DNA from: Polytrichum commune
Lineage: Eukaryota > Streptophyta > Polytrichopsida > Polytrichales > Polytrichaceae
Assembly: GCA_950295325.1 (NCBI GenBank)
Contig: OX485808.1
Span: forward strand, 39,390,527-39,454,526
Length of the DNA: 64,000 nucleotides
Direction of reading: 5' to 3'
The first letter of the stretch is position 1, and each line of letters begins with the position of its first letter. Both the position numbers and the translations under genes were made by a program. The notes under the pieces are model-generated. The model saw only the letters and a program-made list of their open reading frames with translations, made no database searches and was not told where the DNA came from. Shown piece after piece: positions 36,360 through 47,758 of the stretch.

Positions 36360-37059
36360 TCAAATTTTTTTTACTAGTATAAACAATTGAAAAGTGATCA
36401 ATTTTTCTCGACGACTTAGTGTGTCCGGCACTAGGCTATCTTGCTCCAGCTAGTAAAATAAAATGATATCTATCAAAACAATTGTATTATACCTACACAA
36501 TTCATTTGGCATTGTTTTGCGCTTTGGTATCAAGGTAATAAAATATTCTTCGTAAAGACTTTAGGTTTTCCCCACATTGTTCTTTTAAATATTAAGGCAA
36601 AACATTATTATAGCCAATAGTCATTTTTATGGGTCGACCTACTTACTTGGTTCTCTGTTAGTTTGCGGTTCTTATACACCACCAGGTGGCCATCTTGCAT
36701 TAAGATGTCCCTAATGGCAATACCACTAGCATCCGTGTGCACCTCAAATTTTTTGTTGAATTCAAAGTATTTAAGTATCTTCGTTGACGACAACAATCTT
36801 CTAAGTTTGGCGAAAATTTCGTCACATGCCTCATCCCACTTTAGAACTTGCTAATCCTTTACCAGAAGATATAAATAGGGACTGCCACCTTAGAGAAGTT
36901 CCTAATGAACTTACGATAGTAGTTGGTTAGGCCTATAAAAATACTTCTGTTTTTTTGGCATATGTGAGACCTCTCACTCGCGAATAGCTTGGAATTTTTT
37001 AGAATTTGACGAATACTTTGGCCACTCAACACATTGCCTAAGAAAAATAATTTTTTCAA
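36360..37059 (-). pseudogene. Ty3/gypsy-type polymerase fragment: RT end, RNase H, tether
   Basis: On the minus strand, pieces in shifting frames read in order as the end of reverse transcriptase (IFIGLTNYYRKFIRNFSK), the RNase H start (FNKKFEVHTDASGIAI, then VVYKNRKL), and a later VPDTLSRREKL resembling the ADALSRR tether before integrase. These are standard Ty3/gypsy motifs in the right order. Stops and frameshifts interrupt all parts, and the catalytic YxDD region and integrase are missing. A dead fragment. Confidence 0.8.
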
Positions 37060-37062
37060 AAG

Positions 37063-37800
37063 ATGGGTAATTCTACACCTAAAATCGACGAGTTTACCAA
37101 GAAATGCAGTTTTTTAGGTAGGTTACAAAAGTGGGTGGTGGATGCATTGTTGAAGTTCCTAAAGTTTCTTGAGGACGTGGCGGGGATTATTAAGATTGCA
37201 AAGAGTATTGAAACACATGGCACCTGGCAAGAAATCAAGCGGCCTCTCACAACAAAGTGGCTTGAGCCGGAATATGTTCCAAGGAAAAAAGGAAAGAAGT
37301 TTCAACCATCAAACCAATACAAAAGACATTCCGAAGGTACAAACTCCCTATAAAGTTGGCAACTAAGGAGGAAAACCATCCAATATTGAAAACAAAAGAG
37401 GTGACATAAAGAATAAGTGGTGCTACAAATGTGACAAGTTTGGTCGCTTTTAAGGGGCGTGCCCTGACAACAAGATAAGTACCAAGGCAAATCATGTTTA
37501 TGCCGCGGACCAAATGTTAAAAGGTGGCTTTGTGGCCAATGCTAGTAGCCTTAAGCCAAAGCCAAGTTTTTGTACCTTGAGGCCCAAATCAATGGAAATA
37601 ATGTCTCATGTTTGGTTAACACAAGGACAACGCACTTCTTTATAATTTCACCCAATCATAGCTTGACCTAACTGGCTGAATTTTACTTCACGATTGGAAC
37701 AGTTCATTAGATGGTTTAAGAACTTTGAAGGTAGAAACTTGTGCATGTGCAGACTATGTACTTGTTGTACCCTTTGATTATAAGAATTTGATAACACATT
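37063..37800 (+). pseudogene. Ty3/gypsy-type gag and protease fragment
   Basis: Plus-strand pieces: a gag-like region (open 37063-37353, containing EYVPRKKGKKFQPS), then a zinc-knuckle remnant CYKCDKFGRF-stop-GAC with its His lost, then NVSCLVNTRTTHFF. The last corresponds to the retropepsin motif usually reading VDTGATHSF; the catalytic Asp is Asn here. This is a dead gag-protease end. It abuts the oppositely oriented polymerase fragment, so the two cannot be one simple insertion. Confidence 0.7.
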
Positions 37801-37809
37801 AGCCTACTA

Positions 37810-38500
37810 TATAGTTGAGCTGAAGCGATCAAGCTTATTTAAAGTACTGTGTGACAAGGAAATGCAATGAGAACATATTTTGAAATGAAGTTGCAGGGCA
37901 ATGAGTTTGAAACATTCGAAGGTGGGCACAGGAATCTGGTGCAAAACTTAGAGACTACAAGTTAACTACAACCAGCACAAAGGTCATGACTGCTACAGAA
38001 CTCCAATTCTTTATGCAAAACTCAAAAACAACTGTTGTACGTTACCATCCATCTAATTTGGTGCAGTCTGCCCATGAACAAATCTGTCAAAAGACATTAA
38101 ATACCTATTTCAGCACAAAGGCTTGCTTTCGTGCGGTTCAAATTGCAGCAAGTTCGGACTTTGGAGTCTTCCAATGCTGATAAGGATGCCATGATAAGGC
38201 TATATTATCAAGTGCCAAGACCTTGCTTAGCACGCACACTTGGGAGGACATTTAACGTTAATTGGAAGATTTTGAAAGTTCATTGTAGATGTTGATCCAC
38301 TTTCTAAGCTTGCTGGATGTACTGACCTGATTGTAGAAAGATGAAATCTCTTTTCATTTGTGACTACGTTTTTGAAATGGAGCCTCCATTTATGGGCTGC
38401 CTGTTTTAACTAAGAATCATAATGTACATATCCTGCTCAACTTCCAGGACTTTTACCATTTGCAACAATAAATGGGCTTTTCTATTGGCCTTGGGAGACT
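37810..38500. other. Region downstream of RPL18
   Basis: No gene recognised. The 3' untranslated region of the minus-strand RPL18 gene must lie at its right end, but no clear polyadenylation signal was chosen. Confidence 0.3.
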
Positions 38501-38517
38501 CATCTTAGATTTCAATT

Positions 38518-40390
38518 CTAGAACTCTAGGCCAGCTTCACGTGCCGCATCTGCCAACGCCTTAATGCGGCCATGGTACACAAAGCTCCCCTTGTCAAAGG
38601 ACACCTTGCTGATTCCCTTCTCAAGGCATGCCTTTCCAATAAACTCTCCAACTTTCTTGGCGGCATCCTGCACAGTCTGCTGGTAATTGAATTGGAAAAC
38701 TTCCAGGAATCTGATAAGGAAGACCCTGAATGAATTCATAAAATCAGGTTTGATTAATCCTATACTATGAGACTACTACTGCTATCTACATAGTCTTGAG
38801 TGGTTGACAATAGAAACTTCCAAAGAGTCTCATAGGAAGACTTTTGTTCAATCAAGTTGCACATCCTGCGCTACTGATATTGATATCATGAGATTGCCAA
38901 ACCTACTAGTCTGTCAGTGGCTAACAAAAACAGGGCTTCCCAAGAATCTGATAGCAAGATCATGCTCAATAAAAATCTTTACCATGAGACTGACAATGCC
39001 ACTTTGTAAACTTCAAGGGTTTCTGTGAGCTTTACTTGAATGTTCATTATTCTTTCATTGGCATTGATCACTATGCACATTTACATCATGATTCATTACA
39101 TAGACTTAAAATGCTTTCATGCAAAATATATACACTTGTCAAGTGGAAGAGGGCCTGCAAGTGCGAAGACACAAGTGGTCCACATATTGTATGAAAAATA
39201 TCTCTACAGTTCCAAAGAATCTGATAGCAATACTCCTGATCTGATTTTCATTGCGGTCTCATGGAATGCCTACAAGTCTTGAGTGGGTCACGCAAAACAA
39301 TTCCAAGGAATGTGCTATATGAAAAATGAAGAGGTTCAAATGCCATATTGAGAGATTGAAATGACAAACTGCAAAAGCATCTGATAACATTACACTTGCT
39401 CAGGTGAATATTCTCTGTGAATGACACTACAACTAGACTTCAGCGGTTGATGTGGAAAGCACTGAAAGAATCTGATAACAAGACTCTTGCTTAACCAATG
39501 TAAGATTTATACCATGAGACCGACCTTGCAGATGACATCACAAAAAGCTATGGCATATGTGAGGCCAAGAGAAGTGTTGGGTTTACCATTGTTAGGCCTG
39601 CGGAGTCAGTAATGTCTTCCCGAATCTCCTTGGAAACAGTAGAGCAAGCAGCCACGGTTTCATTTTTGGTGTCGTCAATCACTTGAGCATACAGATGTTG
39701 CTTGGATCGGAACACTGCCAATCGTGGCCTTTCGCTGGTCCCATTGCACTGCAAGCAAAGCAAACTAGACTGAACTAAACCATAAAACAAATCATATCAA
39801 GTTCAATCCAATACATCAACACTTCAAACCAGGGTGAAGGCCTTCTAAGAGGATGCTCTGCATTACCTTTTTCCTCTTGCGACGTTCGCGAACCTTGGCA
39901 CTTTCCTTCTTAGTTGGTTCCCTGGCTTCAATCCTCAATGGGAGCCATACAGCAGCTGCAATAACCCCAATCCCAAATTGAGCTCAAATTACATCCCACC
40001 AAACCCTTGTTATCCAAGACTTCGGAACCCTAACTAAATTCTGGAGCTCCAGATATGTTGATGCTCAAGAGTATATAAGTGAATCCATGAAGTTCATCAA
40101 AAAGGCATACGTGCAAATATCAAGCAAATATCACTATTGCCATTGAAAGATGTGATACCAACCGGGTCGGGTATTTTATATCCATACGACAACATGGATA
40201 TATTTGCTAAAATTCCTCAAATTGCGCCTTCAAAAAGAAGGCTAGAAATTTCCAAAGTTTTCGAGTTCAGAGACGTACCAGGGCGACGAGACGGGAAAAA
40301 GGAGTTGCAACTGGAAGAACAGGAGGCAAAGTGACCGAATTCTTGGCCATTTCGAAAAGACAGCGACGCTTTCGATGGTACCATGGCCAT
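38518..40390 (-). CDS. RPL18: Chloroplast 50S ribosomal protein uL18, nuclear gene, four exons
   Basis: Exons on the minus strand: 40279-40390, 39867-39955, 39587-39748 and 38518-38679, with GT-AG introns of 323, 118 and 907 bp. They join in frame to give 174 residues. Residues 1 to about 48 are rich in Ser, Phe and Arg, as in a plastid transit peptide. Then come a basic tail ([10 protein letters not shown]), the uL18 core ([24 protein letters not shown]), [21 protein letters not shown] and the C-terminal [26 protein letters not shown], which is the bacterial-type uL18 end. The protein binds 5S rRNA and 23S rRNA in the large subunit. Length matches plant plastid uL18. The start could be Met1 or the Met two codons later. 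The four exons join without a stop or frameshift, so the gene is probably functional. It is the only single-copy housekeeping gene here and lies in the spacer of the inverted duplication. Confidence 0.93.
38700..39500. repeat. Degenerate repeats within RPL18 intron 3
   Basis: Six imperfect copies of a motif like ccaaagaatctgatagcaag start near 38703, 38819, 38939, 39211, 39371 and 39466, often followed by a tgctcaatcaa-type run and taccatgagactgac. Spacing is 95-270 bp. One copy touches the acceptor side of the intron. Confidence 0.7.
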
Positions 40391-40419
40391 AGCGCCTCCG
40401 CAATCTGATGAATCCGTCG

Positions 40420-40800
40420 CCCCTAACACTAAAATGATGTCACTAAGCATTCGAAATTTGCAATTCGGACCACACTAGGACCTACATTCTATATTTCAGT
40501 CATGTGCACACTTGAGAAGTTAAGGAGGATATGAAACCAAAATCACCAACCATATGCAACCATGCCACTGATGAATTCGCGAAATTAACAACTAAAAGAT
40601 GTCAACAAGGATTTAAGAATCCGGTACACACAAAGATACAGAATTTTTCTCACCTTGGAAACACGAGCCATCTGTACACTGGGAGAATTACGAACGATGC
40701 GCAATCAAACTTTCTGCCTCCGGCCACTGTACTCCCAATCGATCTTGTTGGTTCGATGCAGGAGCGCTTCGAAGCGATCGCAAAGGTAATTAGGGTTCCA
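40420..40800 (-). promoter_or_regulatory. Possible 5' leader exon and leader intron of RPL18
   Basis: On the minus strand an AAG|GTGAGA donor near 40655 faces a tgttag|GGGC acceptor near 40426, just upstream of the RPL18 start. The putative leader exon contains a short ATG frame (MARVSK). If spliced, that ATG would be out of frame with RPL18. Leader introns are common in plant ribosomal-protein genes; no transcript evidence is available here. Confidence 0.35.
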
Positions 40801-40824
40801 TGATGACCAGCCTGGGAACGGTCC

Positions 40825-40884
40825 TCATACCCGGATAAGGCAAGGTTTTGGACTCAGATATCTCTGTTGACTATCCGGGTATGA
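40825..40884. other. Perfect 13-bp inverted repeat
   Basis: TCATACCCGGATA at 40825-40837 and its exact complement at 40872-40884, loop 34 bp, in the region immediately upstream of the RPL18 leader. It could be the ends of a very small element or a hairpin; no target duplication is evident. Confidence 0.6.
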
Positions 40885-41464
40885 TTAAAGTAATGAGACC
40901 AGCCAGGTCATGTTTCAACCCGTGTATGAGGAGGACCTCAATCATAATACCTTACGTGAGGGTCAGATCAGGCGTGCATTCCTTTTTATTCAGTTTTTTA
41001 AGTGACACGTGTCATTGTGTCATTAGTTGGGAGCAGTATAAGGTGACATGGACCATGAATTTAGACAGAGCCGTGTCCAAATAAACCTGAATATATGGTA
41101 AGCGGCACATCCTCCACTACAACTTCGATTATAAGTTTTACACACAAAACTGGAAGTATAGGTAGCACTTGTCTATATTTATGAATGAAAGAGGCATCAC
41201 AATCTTATGGTTAATCTGGGATCTATGAGTTTGTATTGGATCTACAAATTAAATTCAAAATTTTAAACAATTTCTTTTAAAGGCCATCTCATTGCATATA
41301 CTTCATTGGATATTAAAATTCAATGATTCTAGAAATGAGTCCCCTCCCGACCACCTGGCATGGCCTCCCATAACATGCTCATAATCAACATAGGTGGCCT
41401 CTGCCCATTGCTCCAACCATATTAAATTATTTTATTATCTATGTATTGATTATTTTATTATATT

Positions 41465-42443
41465 TTATGATTATTTTGACCACAAGCTTCTAGAGAGATA
41501 TAAATGCCAACTCCTTGTGGAGCAAGCACAAATGTTTGTTACATAGCAGTTTGTTGTTGGAAACAAAATTGGTACTTCCTCTCTTATCTTGTTGCCACGT
41601 GTGTCTATCATAGGGAAGAAAACATTAATACTATCAATCATGGAGATTGGCGTTAATACAAATCCAGTCTTGCTTGAGACTTTGGATTTCATGAAAAAGG
41701 TAAGTTTCATGTGTTTAATATTCATTCATTCATTTAATCTTTATGTGCTTTTCTTTTCTCTTGTACATTGTTTTCTTGTTTGCAAGTGTTTGTGGGTGGC
41801 TCTAAGTTTGATGTCATTGTTGCTAACCTTCTTGAAGGCCTCCCGGTACCCAATGCTTCCTCCATGCCAAAGTCCATTTCTAATTGGAACAAACATGACT
41901 CAAGCCACATTGAAGCTTTGTTTGAGTTTGTATATGCCTACCTCGTTGATAATGCGTGCATGCTTATTATGATCCCTAAACTTAAGATTCTTAGAGGGGA
42001 TGTAATGACTTATGCTGCTACTTATGAATCCAAAATTGCAAAGGACTAGTGGAACATCAATGACCTACCCTTGTGTTTAAAGATGGATGGATCTCACACA
42101 ATAGTTTTCAGATCGGTATTTATTTTGTTTCAATATTGGGTTGGGTTGTGTTGTGTTGTTTTTTGAGTGTCATTTTATTGATGGTAATGTTGTTTATTCT
42201 CATGTCCTCCACATCAGGCATTTCCACATCATTATGTTCGTGTACAATAAGATGTCTTCAGTGCGATTCGACTTTCAAAAACGTGATGGTACATCGACCT
42301 TGGATATTGAGGGCATTGATGTGTTTTTGGACCTAACTAAAGTGGAAACTAGTTGCGACCTATTGGTAGCCGCTAGGATGACGTTGTTGAGGGTCATTGG
42401 TGGCAATGAAAGGTCAGTAATACATGCCATTGCATTTTGCTAG
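41465..42443 (+). pseudogene. Broken coding region, possibly methyltransferase-like
   Basis: Protein-like segments in shifting frames: TLILSIMEIGVNTNPVLLETLDFMKK (41589 frame), then GGSKFDVIVANLLEGLP and LVDNACMLIMIPKLKILRGDV (41768 frame), then MSSVRFDFQKRDGTSTLDIEGIDVFLD (42141 frame). The order of a FDVIVA strand followed by a DNACMLIMIPK strand is reminiscent of a Rossmann-fold methyltransferase, but the expected catalytic motif is not legible. A GT donor-like site follows FMKK at 41700, so introns are possible. Alternatively it is a decayed repeat ORF related to the fragments at 11.3 kb. Low certainty. Confidence 0.3.
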
Positions 42444-42449
42444 TGGTTG

Positions 42450-42955
42450 TGGCAAGGACCTACCAATTAATTTCACCCATGAAGTCCATACTAGTTTTTA
42501 GGCTAAATCTACTAACTCAAGCATATCATAAATAAGATGCCCAAATCTATTATGACATAATCCTGACCCTACCCAACCTTCTCCCTCAACTGAATAATGA
42601 CTCCTTTGGTAAGATGACTTCATGGAAGTGCAAACTTAATTTCTTAAAGGCTCCAAGCTACTTCACGAACCTTCCAAACCCATGTTACCAAAGTGTTCTA
42701 CCAATTTCCTGAACCTTCTAAAATACTTCATAATTCTTGTAAATGACATGTGCCACACCTCAAGTTCATGACAGTGGACCTTTACCTCTAGCAATTTCAT
42801 GAATCTTCTAACCCAATTTCATAAATCTTCCAAACCAAGTGGTTCACATATTCTCAACTTCTCGTCTTCTTGTTTCACAATCTTTGCCTTCTCATTTTGC
42901 AAGATCTGCTTGTTGGTAAGCCTCCATATAATTTTCTTCATTTTAAGTCTGAGAG
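42450..42955. other. Non-coding stretch before the third boundary repeat
   Basis: Nothing recognised apart from C/T-rich runs of the type ttcatgaatcttc. Confidence 0.35.
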
Positions 42956-43287
42956 TAGAAATGATTCGGAAATTACTTTGTGTGCCCACATACAACTTTC
43001 AAGTTCTTTAGCAATGATGCAATTCTCTAGCTCTCTAGTGTGTTGATCAAATTCTCTAACGTGTTTGGGTTCCTTTTACAAGATTTTGTAACGATTCCTT
43101 GCCTTAAAGCCTCTTTTGCACGACTCAACATAACTGATAATTTGTTTTGTCATCCTGCTTGAATCTGTACTGTAACACAATACTTTGCTACAGTCAAACC
43201 AAATTCAAAGCTGACATGATTGTTCACTAAGAGACTAAAAGTTAATGTTGAACAAAACGTTCCGAAAGTCAATATTCTTGTGATCCA

Positions 43288-43963
43288 GGTGCAAGCAGAG
43301 TTCGGGAAGTTTTTGAAGCCTTAGTGGCTAATTGCCGGTAGTTGCTACGAAGGGTCAGATTTTTTCCAATTTACATCGGCAACAGCCGGTCTTTTGTAAA
43401 ATCAATCGGCCAATTGCCTATATTTTCATATTTTCATTGGCCAATATCCGATTAAATGGAATTCATATCGACACTAATTGTTTAGAAAATGTATGAAATG
43501 TTATTGGAAATCATTTCTTAGTACAAAATCTTGAATAAGTGAAAAGAAAGGCATGTTCAAAACTTTAAATTTGAAGAGTTAATATCCTTGGCAGGAATTG
43601 AACCTAGCAATGCCTTCACCGCTTGAAGGCCAAGGGTCCCCCAATTCTTCATAGAAGCAATTGGATTTGGTCATGAAAAGGTTGCATAATTCAAAAAGTT
43701 TGAGGTTTAGGGTACTTCCTCAAGTGCATCATCAGATGCCCCAGACAAATAGCGCTTTGGATGCTTCCGGCTGAAATCTAGTAACTCACAAGAAGAATCG
43801 GCTACATTTCCGGGACATTTTATGGTCCATCGGCTAATTGCCGGAGGATTGAAATTACAATCGGATTGCCATCCGATGGTTGGAAATTTGGACCGGCCAT
43901 GAGGGGAAATCCATCGGCTGATAATGAACTAGCCGTCGGTTTTCCCCGAACATAGGGTGCAAC
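43288..43963. mobile_element. hAT-like MITE B (660 bp), 8-bp target duplication
   Basis: The element is 43296-43955. Flanks are ggtgcaag at 43288-43295 and ggtgcaac at 43956-43963 (7 of 8). Ends read CAGAGTTCGGG and, from the right, CTATGTTCGGGG. The uninterrupted target is visible in the reversed copy at about 58703-58720 (ccaggtgctacatgat on its own strand). Internal runs such as cggctaattgccgg are palindromic and shared with MITE A. No coding capacity. Confidence 0.85.
43586..43635 (-). other. Truncated tRNA-like motif inside MITE B
   Basis: Stem CCTTGGC with GCCAAGG encloses, on the minus strand, an A-box-like ggccttcaagcggtgaaggc and a B-box match ggttcaattcc at 43594-43604. The anticodon arm is absent, as in MITE A. 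Confidence 0.5.
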
Positions 43964-44710
43964 ATGATAATAGAAAAAGCACACGATCTACTGAAGAATG
44001 TGTCTTCAAATCTATTGGGTCATTGAAATCACCCTTTGCTTGTTACATTGACTGCTCTTGCATCTACCTTAGAACAAAAAGAGTGTAGGAACAAATCCTC
44101 AATACATAACTCTATGCGACTTAGTATTAAAACATACTCAAACAAACCTAACAATGATATAGTAGTGTCAACAACATTATTCAAATTCATAACAATGTTT
44201 TTTGGGACTAACAATATTATAGGGAATATTCTTTGATATTCTCACTTTAGTTTGAATGTGGGAATATTAGGGATATGTGATAGAAATTGAAGTCTTCCAA
44301 CCCTTGATAACCCAAATTCATGTGTTTAGAATGCTAAAACAATAGGTCGGAACAGAGCGTGGTACCTCCGTTACAAAACTGTAAACAAGTCCACATGGGC
44401 AAATTGTTTAAGTGTAGAACTGTTGCTAACTGGAAGCCTTGCTACTAGTCATTACAACTTTATGGACAAGAGCACAACCATTACAGAGAAACGGCACACC
44501 CACCGTACACAGATTCAACATCAACACAAATTTTCATTTCACATTTTACCCAAGCATAATCATCACTTAAACTCATAATGAACATCTTACACCATCTGAT
44601 TTATCATGGGGTGACTCTGAAACTTCTCACTGACGGGTCCCATTCACATAAGCTGTAAAATGCATCGACAGTGTTTTTTTTTTGTTTTTTCTTGTTGAGT
44701 CTGTTGTGGA

Positions 44711-47700
44711 TTACAACTCCAATTTGATAGGACTCCAATCTCCTTGTTTCTTTGGAAGCGTGATATGGACATTCAAGTATGGAGTCTCCGGAAGCACACC
44801 TGAGGGTGTCCGTTGCGCCCAGTGGCTATAGACATAGTTAGCAACTGTGGTGCCGACTGTTACGGCATCAATCACTGATTTGTTGAAATGCACGCCTCCA
44901 TACATCCGTGCCAATTGTGTTTGGTGCACAATATCCGAGAAGCCTTTGTAATGCAAAGTGTACACACCAGACGGGGTGCACGAGGGTGAGTTGGACCCCT
45001 TCTGAAGCGAGAAAGGGACGTCATCTCGGCCAAAAAAAGTTCGCAAAACGGTCGCAGCGGTGGCCGTGCTGGTGACCGCGCCGCTGGGATACTCCGCGTG
45101 TGCGGGTGTTTGGAGAAATGGGGTCCAATCCGGGATCGGGGCGTGGTCGGGGTCCCCAGCTCGATATGCCATTATGGGTCGCCAAAACCAGAACCCATGT
45201 TGCAGGGTCGTCAACACAACAAGTGCATCATGCATCGCCACGCTGAGTTTCGCGAACAAGACAACTGTGTCGTAAAGGCTCGTGTCCTCCGGCAACAATT
45301 GTCTTGTGATTTCCGCAAACGCGGTCTCGATTCCGCACTTGCCAGTGGAGGGTACGTCTCCACATGGCGTGAGAGTCTGGGCGCTCAAGTTCCAAGCACG
45401 GGGGCGGTCTGGCCCTGCCCGACCAATGACCTTGAGCATGTTGTATTGCTCGTCCCACTCCTTCGAGGGGACTTTCACAGGTTTGATCTCACTCAAATAC
45501 GTTGGGATGAATTCGGTAATTGGGTCCGGAACCAAAAAAGGTTTCGCAGTAGTCATTGTGTACAAGATAAAAGTGGCGGCGTCTCGGCCGGCGGGGGTGT
45601 CATTCAGGTATCGGTATACTCCGGGAATGAGGTGCTTGTCACCCGCATTCAAGGCCGCTTTGAAAGCTTGTAGGGAAAATTCTCTTGCGGGAATGTGTTT
45701 CTGGATTAGGGCAAGAGCTACCGATTCGCCCAGTCGCTTCCCAAGTCTCTCTTCGGACTCCGACAATTTCAGGGCATTGAGTTGGCTTAGAAGCAAAGGG
45801 TCAATCATAACATCCAAGTCGAAAGGGAAGTAATTCGCCAGTATTTTGTGGGAAGCAAAAGCCACTACAGCCTGCCAAGTTTCAGATGGACATGATTAGT
45901 CTTCAACTTATCTTGAAGAATTTTGAATGTAGGATCTACGAACTGCTACACATTAGAAAAATAAGTACACATTTGCATCGCTAATTTTGCAATGGAAATG
46001 TATGGGTGTTGTAACATTTAGTTCCAACACTCTTACAGCACGTTCGTTATCTGTAACAAGCATGACAGCGACAAGACTTTGTTCATGTTTCTACAATCCA
46101 ACAATTTGTATTGCATTTGGGTTGCAATATAACTCAATATAATTCTAGCAACATTGCATACGGGGGTTAACTTATTGGTTTATGGTATGCATGCCTTACT
46201 CAAACATTGGCTAGTCTTATGCAGACTCCATATTTGAGTAGTAAATACCAAGGCTTGTAGTTACGAAAGACCACCAAAACAAAAGCAAAAAAAAAAAGTA
46301 TTACAATGAGATTGGATTATGTGCTCAAAACAAGGACATCATTGAAGGCTCAGTAGCTAACTAAATCGGGATGGCCTATGTGATCGGTTGATGACAAAGA
46401 AGAATCTTAAATTTTAGTTTTGACACTTGAATCAACAATCTTAATGATTCTCAATTGTTAGCCAGATGACACAAATTGTGATCCCCATCCAACAACCAAA
46501 AATGTATGTGGAGTTGGAAGTGTACATTAGGTGTCCTTTACAAGTCCAAATACCTTACAATTAGGTAGAGTATGCTAGAATCAATACCCCACCCAAAATC
46601 AACACCTTGAAATCTTGCACTAAAACTACATGTTGATTTTTGAGAGCTTCCACCACCTTTAACCCCATGTTCCCATGTTGACTTTGATTAATCTGCCCAT
46701 AAAACTTTGAACCCTCATTACGTTTGTATACAAAATTCAAATTAGGCACACTGCTTTGGATTATAGAATCCATGTTTAATTGCTAATAAGAAGTGTCTAG
46801 AACTTTATCAATCTAATAATAGTAGATACACTCAACACTTAAATTGACGGTTTAGCACCTTCTACATTAGACTGCATAAGTCTAAAGAAGATAGTGCATG
46901 TATTGATATATATGGATTTTAACCCAAAACCATCACCTAGAAATCTTGCACAATAGATACATATTCATTATGAGGATGTACACCCCCTCTACATCTAATA
47001 CATGTGTCGGATTTAGGTTGCCTACTAGTGCAACTTTATGCCCTTATAATTTTGCACATGGTATCCAAATGATGTGATCTTTAAGATAGACACACCTAAA
47101 TCAAACACAATAATACTCTGGACACCTACATTTGAGTGGTACGTGGTTGAATGTGGATCTAAAATTTGGCAACAAAAAAGGATGTTTTTGTTGATCACTT
47201 ATTGAGCACAAGAATCTTCAATTTAATAATGAAGAAGATATTCACATGAGCACCAAAGATTGCGAAGCAAATGACCACAAGCACGATGTGGAGTTGCTAA
47301 TCATCTCTCACTAAATGCGTGTTGCACATCCTACAAGAAGTGAGTGCAGAGAGAAAAATATCTGAATAACACACGTATACGTTACCAAGCAATGCGATCT
47401 TAAGTGCGTTGGAATCCTCTTGATCTTGCAAACAAGAAAATATATGATTTCAACCATTATATCCATAATAACTATGCTCAGCAGCGCTTATTCTGTTGGT
47501 TTTAGGTGTGCTTGACTATACCTCTTCTGTGGTACAGCTGCCGGTGTCCTTGAGCGCCAGTAGGGCATGCCATTGCGCCAAGTGCAGCTGCGAGTAAAGA
47601 ATGTTGGGCTCAACAGGGAGCCCCGAACTTGCACAAAAGAGGGTGCAAAAGAGACGGTTCCACTGGACAGCCACATTGTTGTTCTCAGCCGCTCCCTTGT

Positions 47701-47758
47701 GAACGGAAAGGGAGAGTGCTAAAAGGAGCACGCCAAGCCATGCCCATGATTTCACCAT
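44711..47758 (-). CDS. Secreted PAP2 / vanadium-haloperoxidase-like protein, gene B (two exons)
   Basis: Exons on the minus strand: 47522-47758 and 44711-45871, with the same splice junctions and phase as gene A and a 1650-bp intron. The product is 465 residues and differs from gene A at about 32 positions by hand count, eight of them clustered in the segment around SPCGYVPSTGMCG (here TPCGDVPSTGKCG). The signal peptide is kept (WAWLGVLLLALSLS). The active-site pattern is again atypical: Gln in place of Lys before FWRP, and Ala in place of the PSGH histidine (EYPSGAVTS), while RP and R-x5-H (RMYGGVHF) are intact. No stop or frameshift. Both copies keeping open frames argues for constraint or for a recent duplication. 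It is transcribed towards gene A across the spacer. The intron holds about 240 bp not in gene A, around 46910-47160. Confidence 0.88.

Larger units (their letters stand above)
42959..44165. repeat. Third copy of the arm-end repeat, at the inner edge of the right arm
   Basis: Direct copy of 12306-12860, interrupted by the 660-bp MITE B. With the reversed copy at 58505-58865 it brackets the right arm between inverted copies of the same repeat. The inner end of the left arm has no such copy. Confidence 0.85.

Noticed and set aside
40531-40803. 90-codon plus-strand frame upstream of RPL18
   Set aside because: It overlaps the likely leader exon of RPL18 on the other strand and has no recognisable domain.
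45098-45833. Long plus-strand open frames (191 and 183 codons) and their left-arm equivalents at 29355-30090 minus
   Set aside because: They lie antisense to exon 2 of the haloperoxidase-like genes and follow from its codon use; they have no domain of their own.
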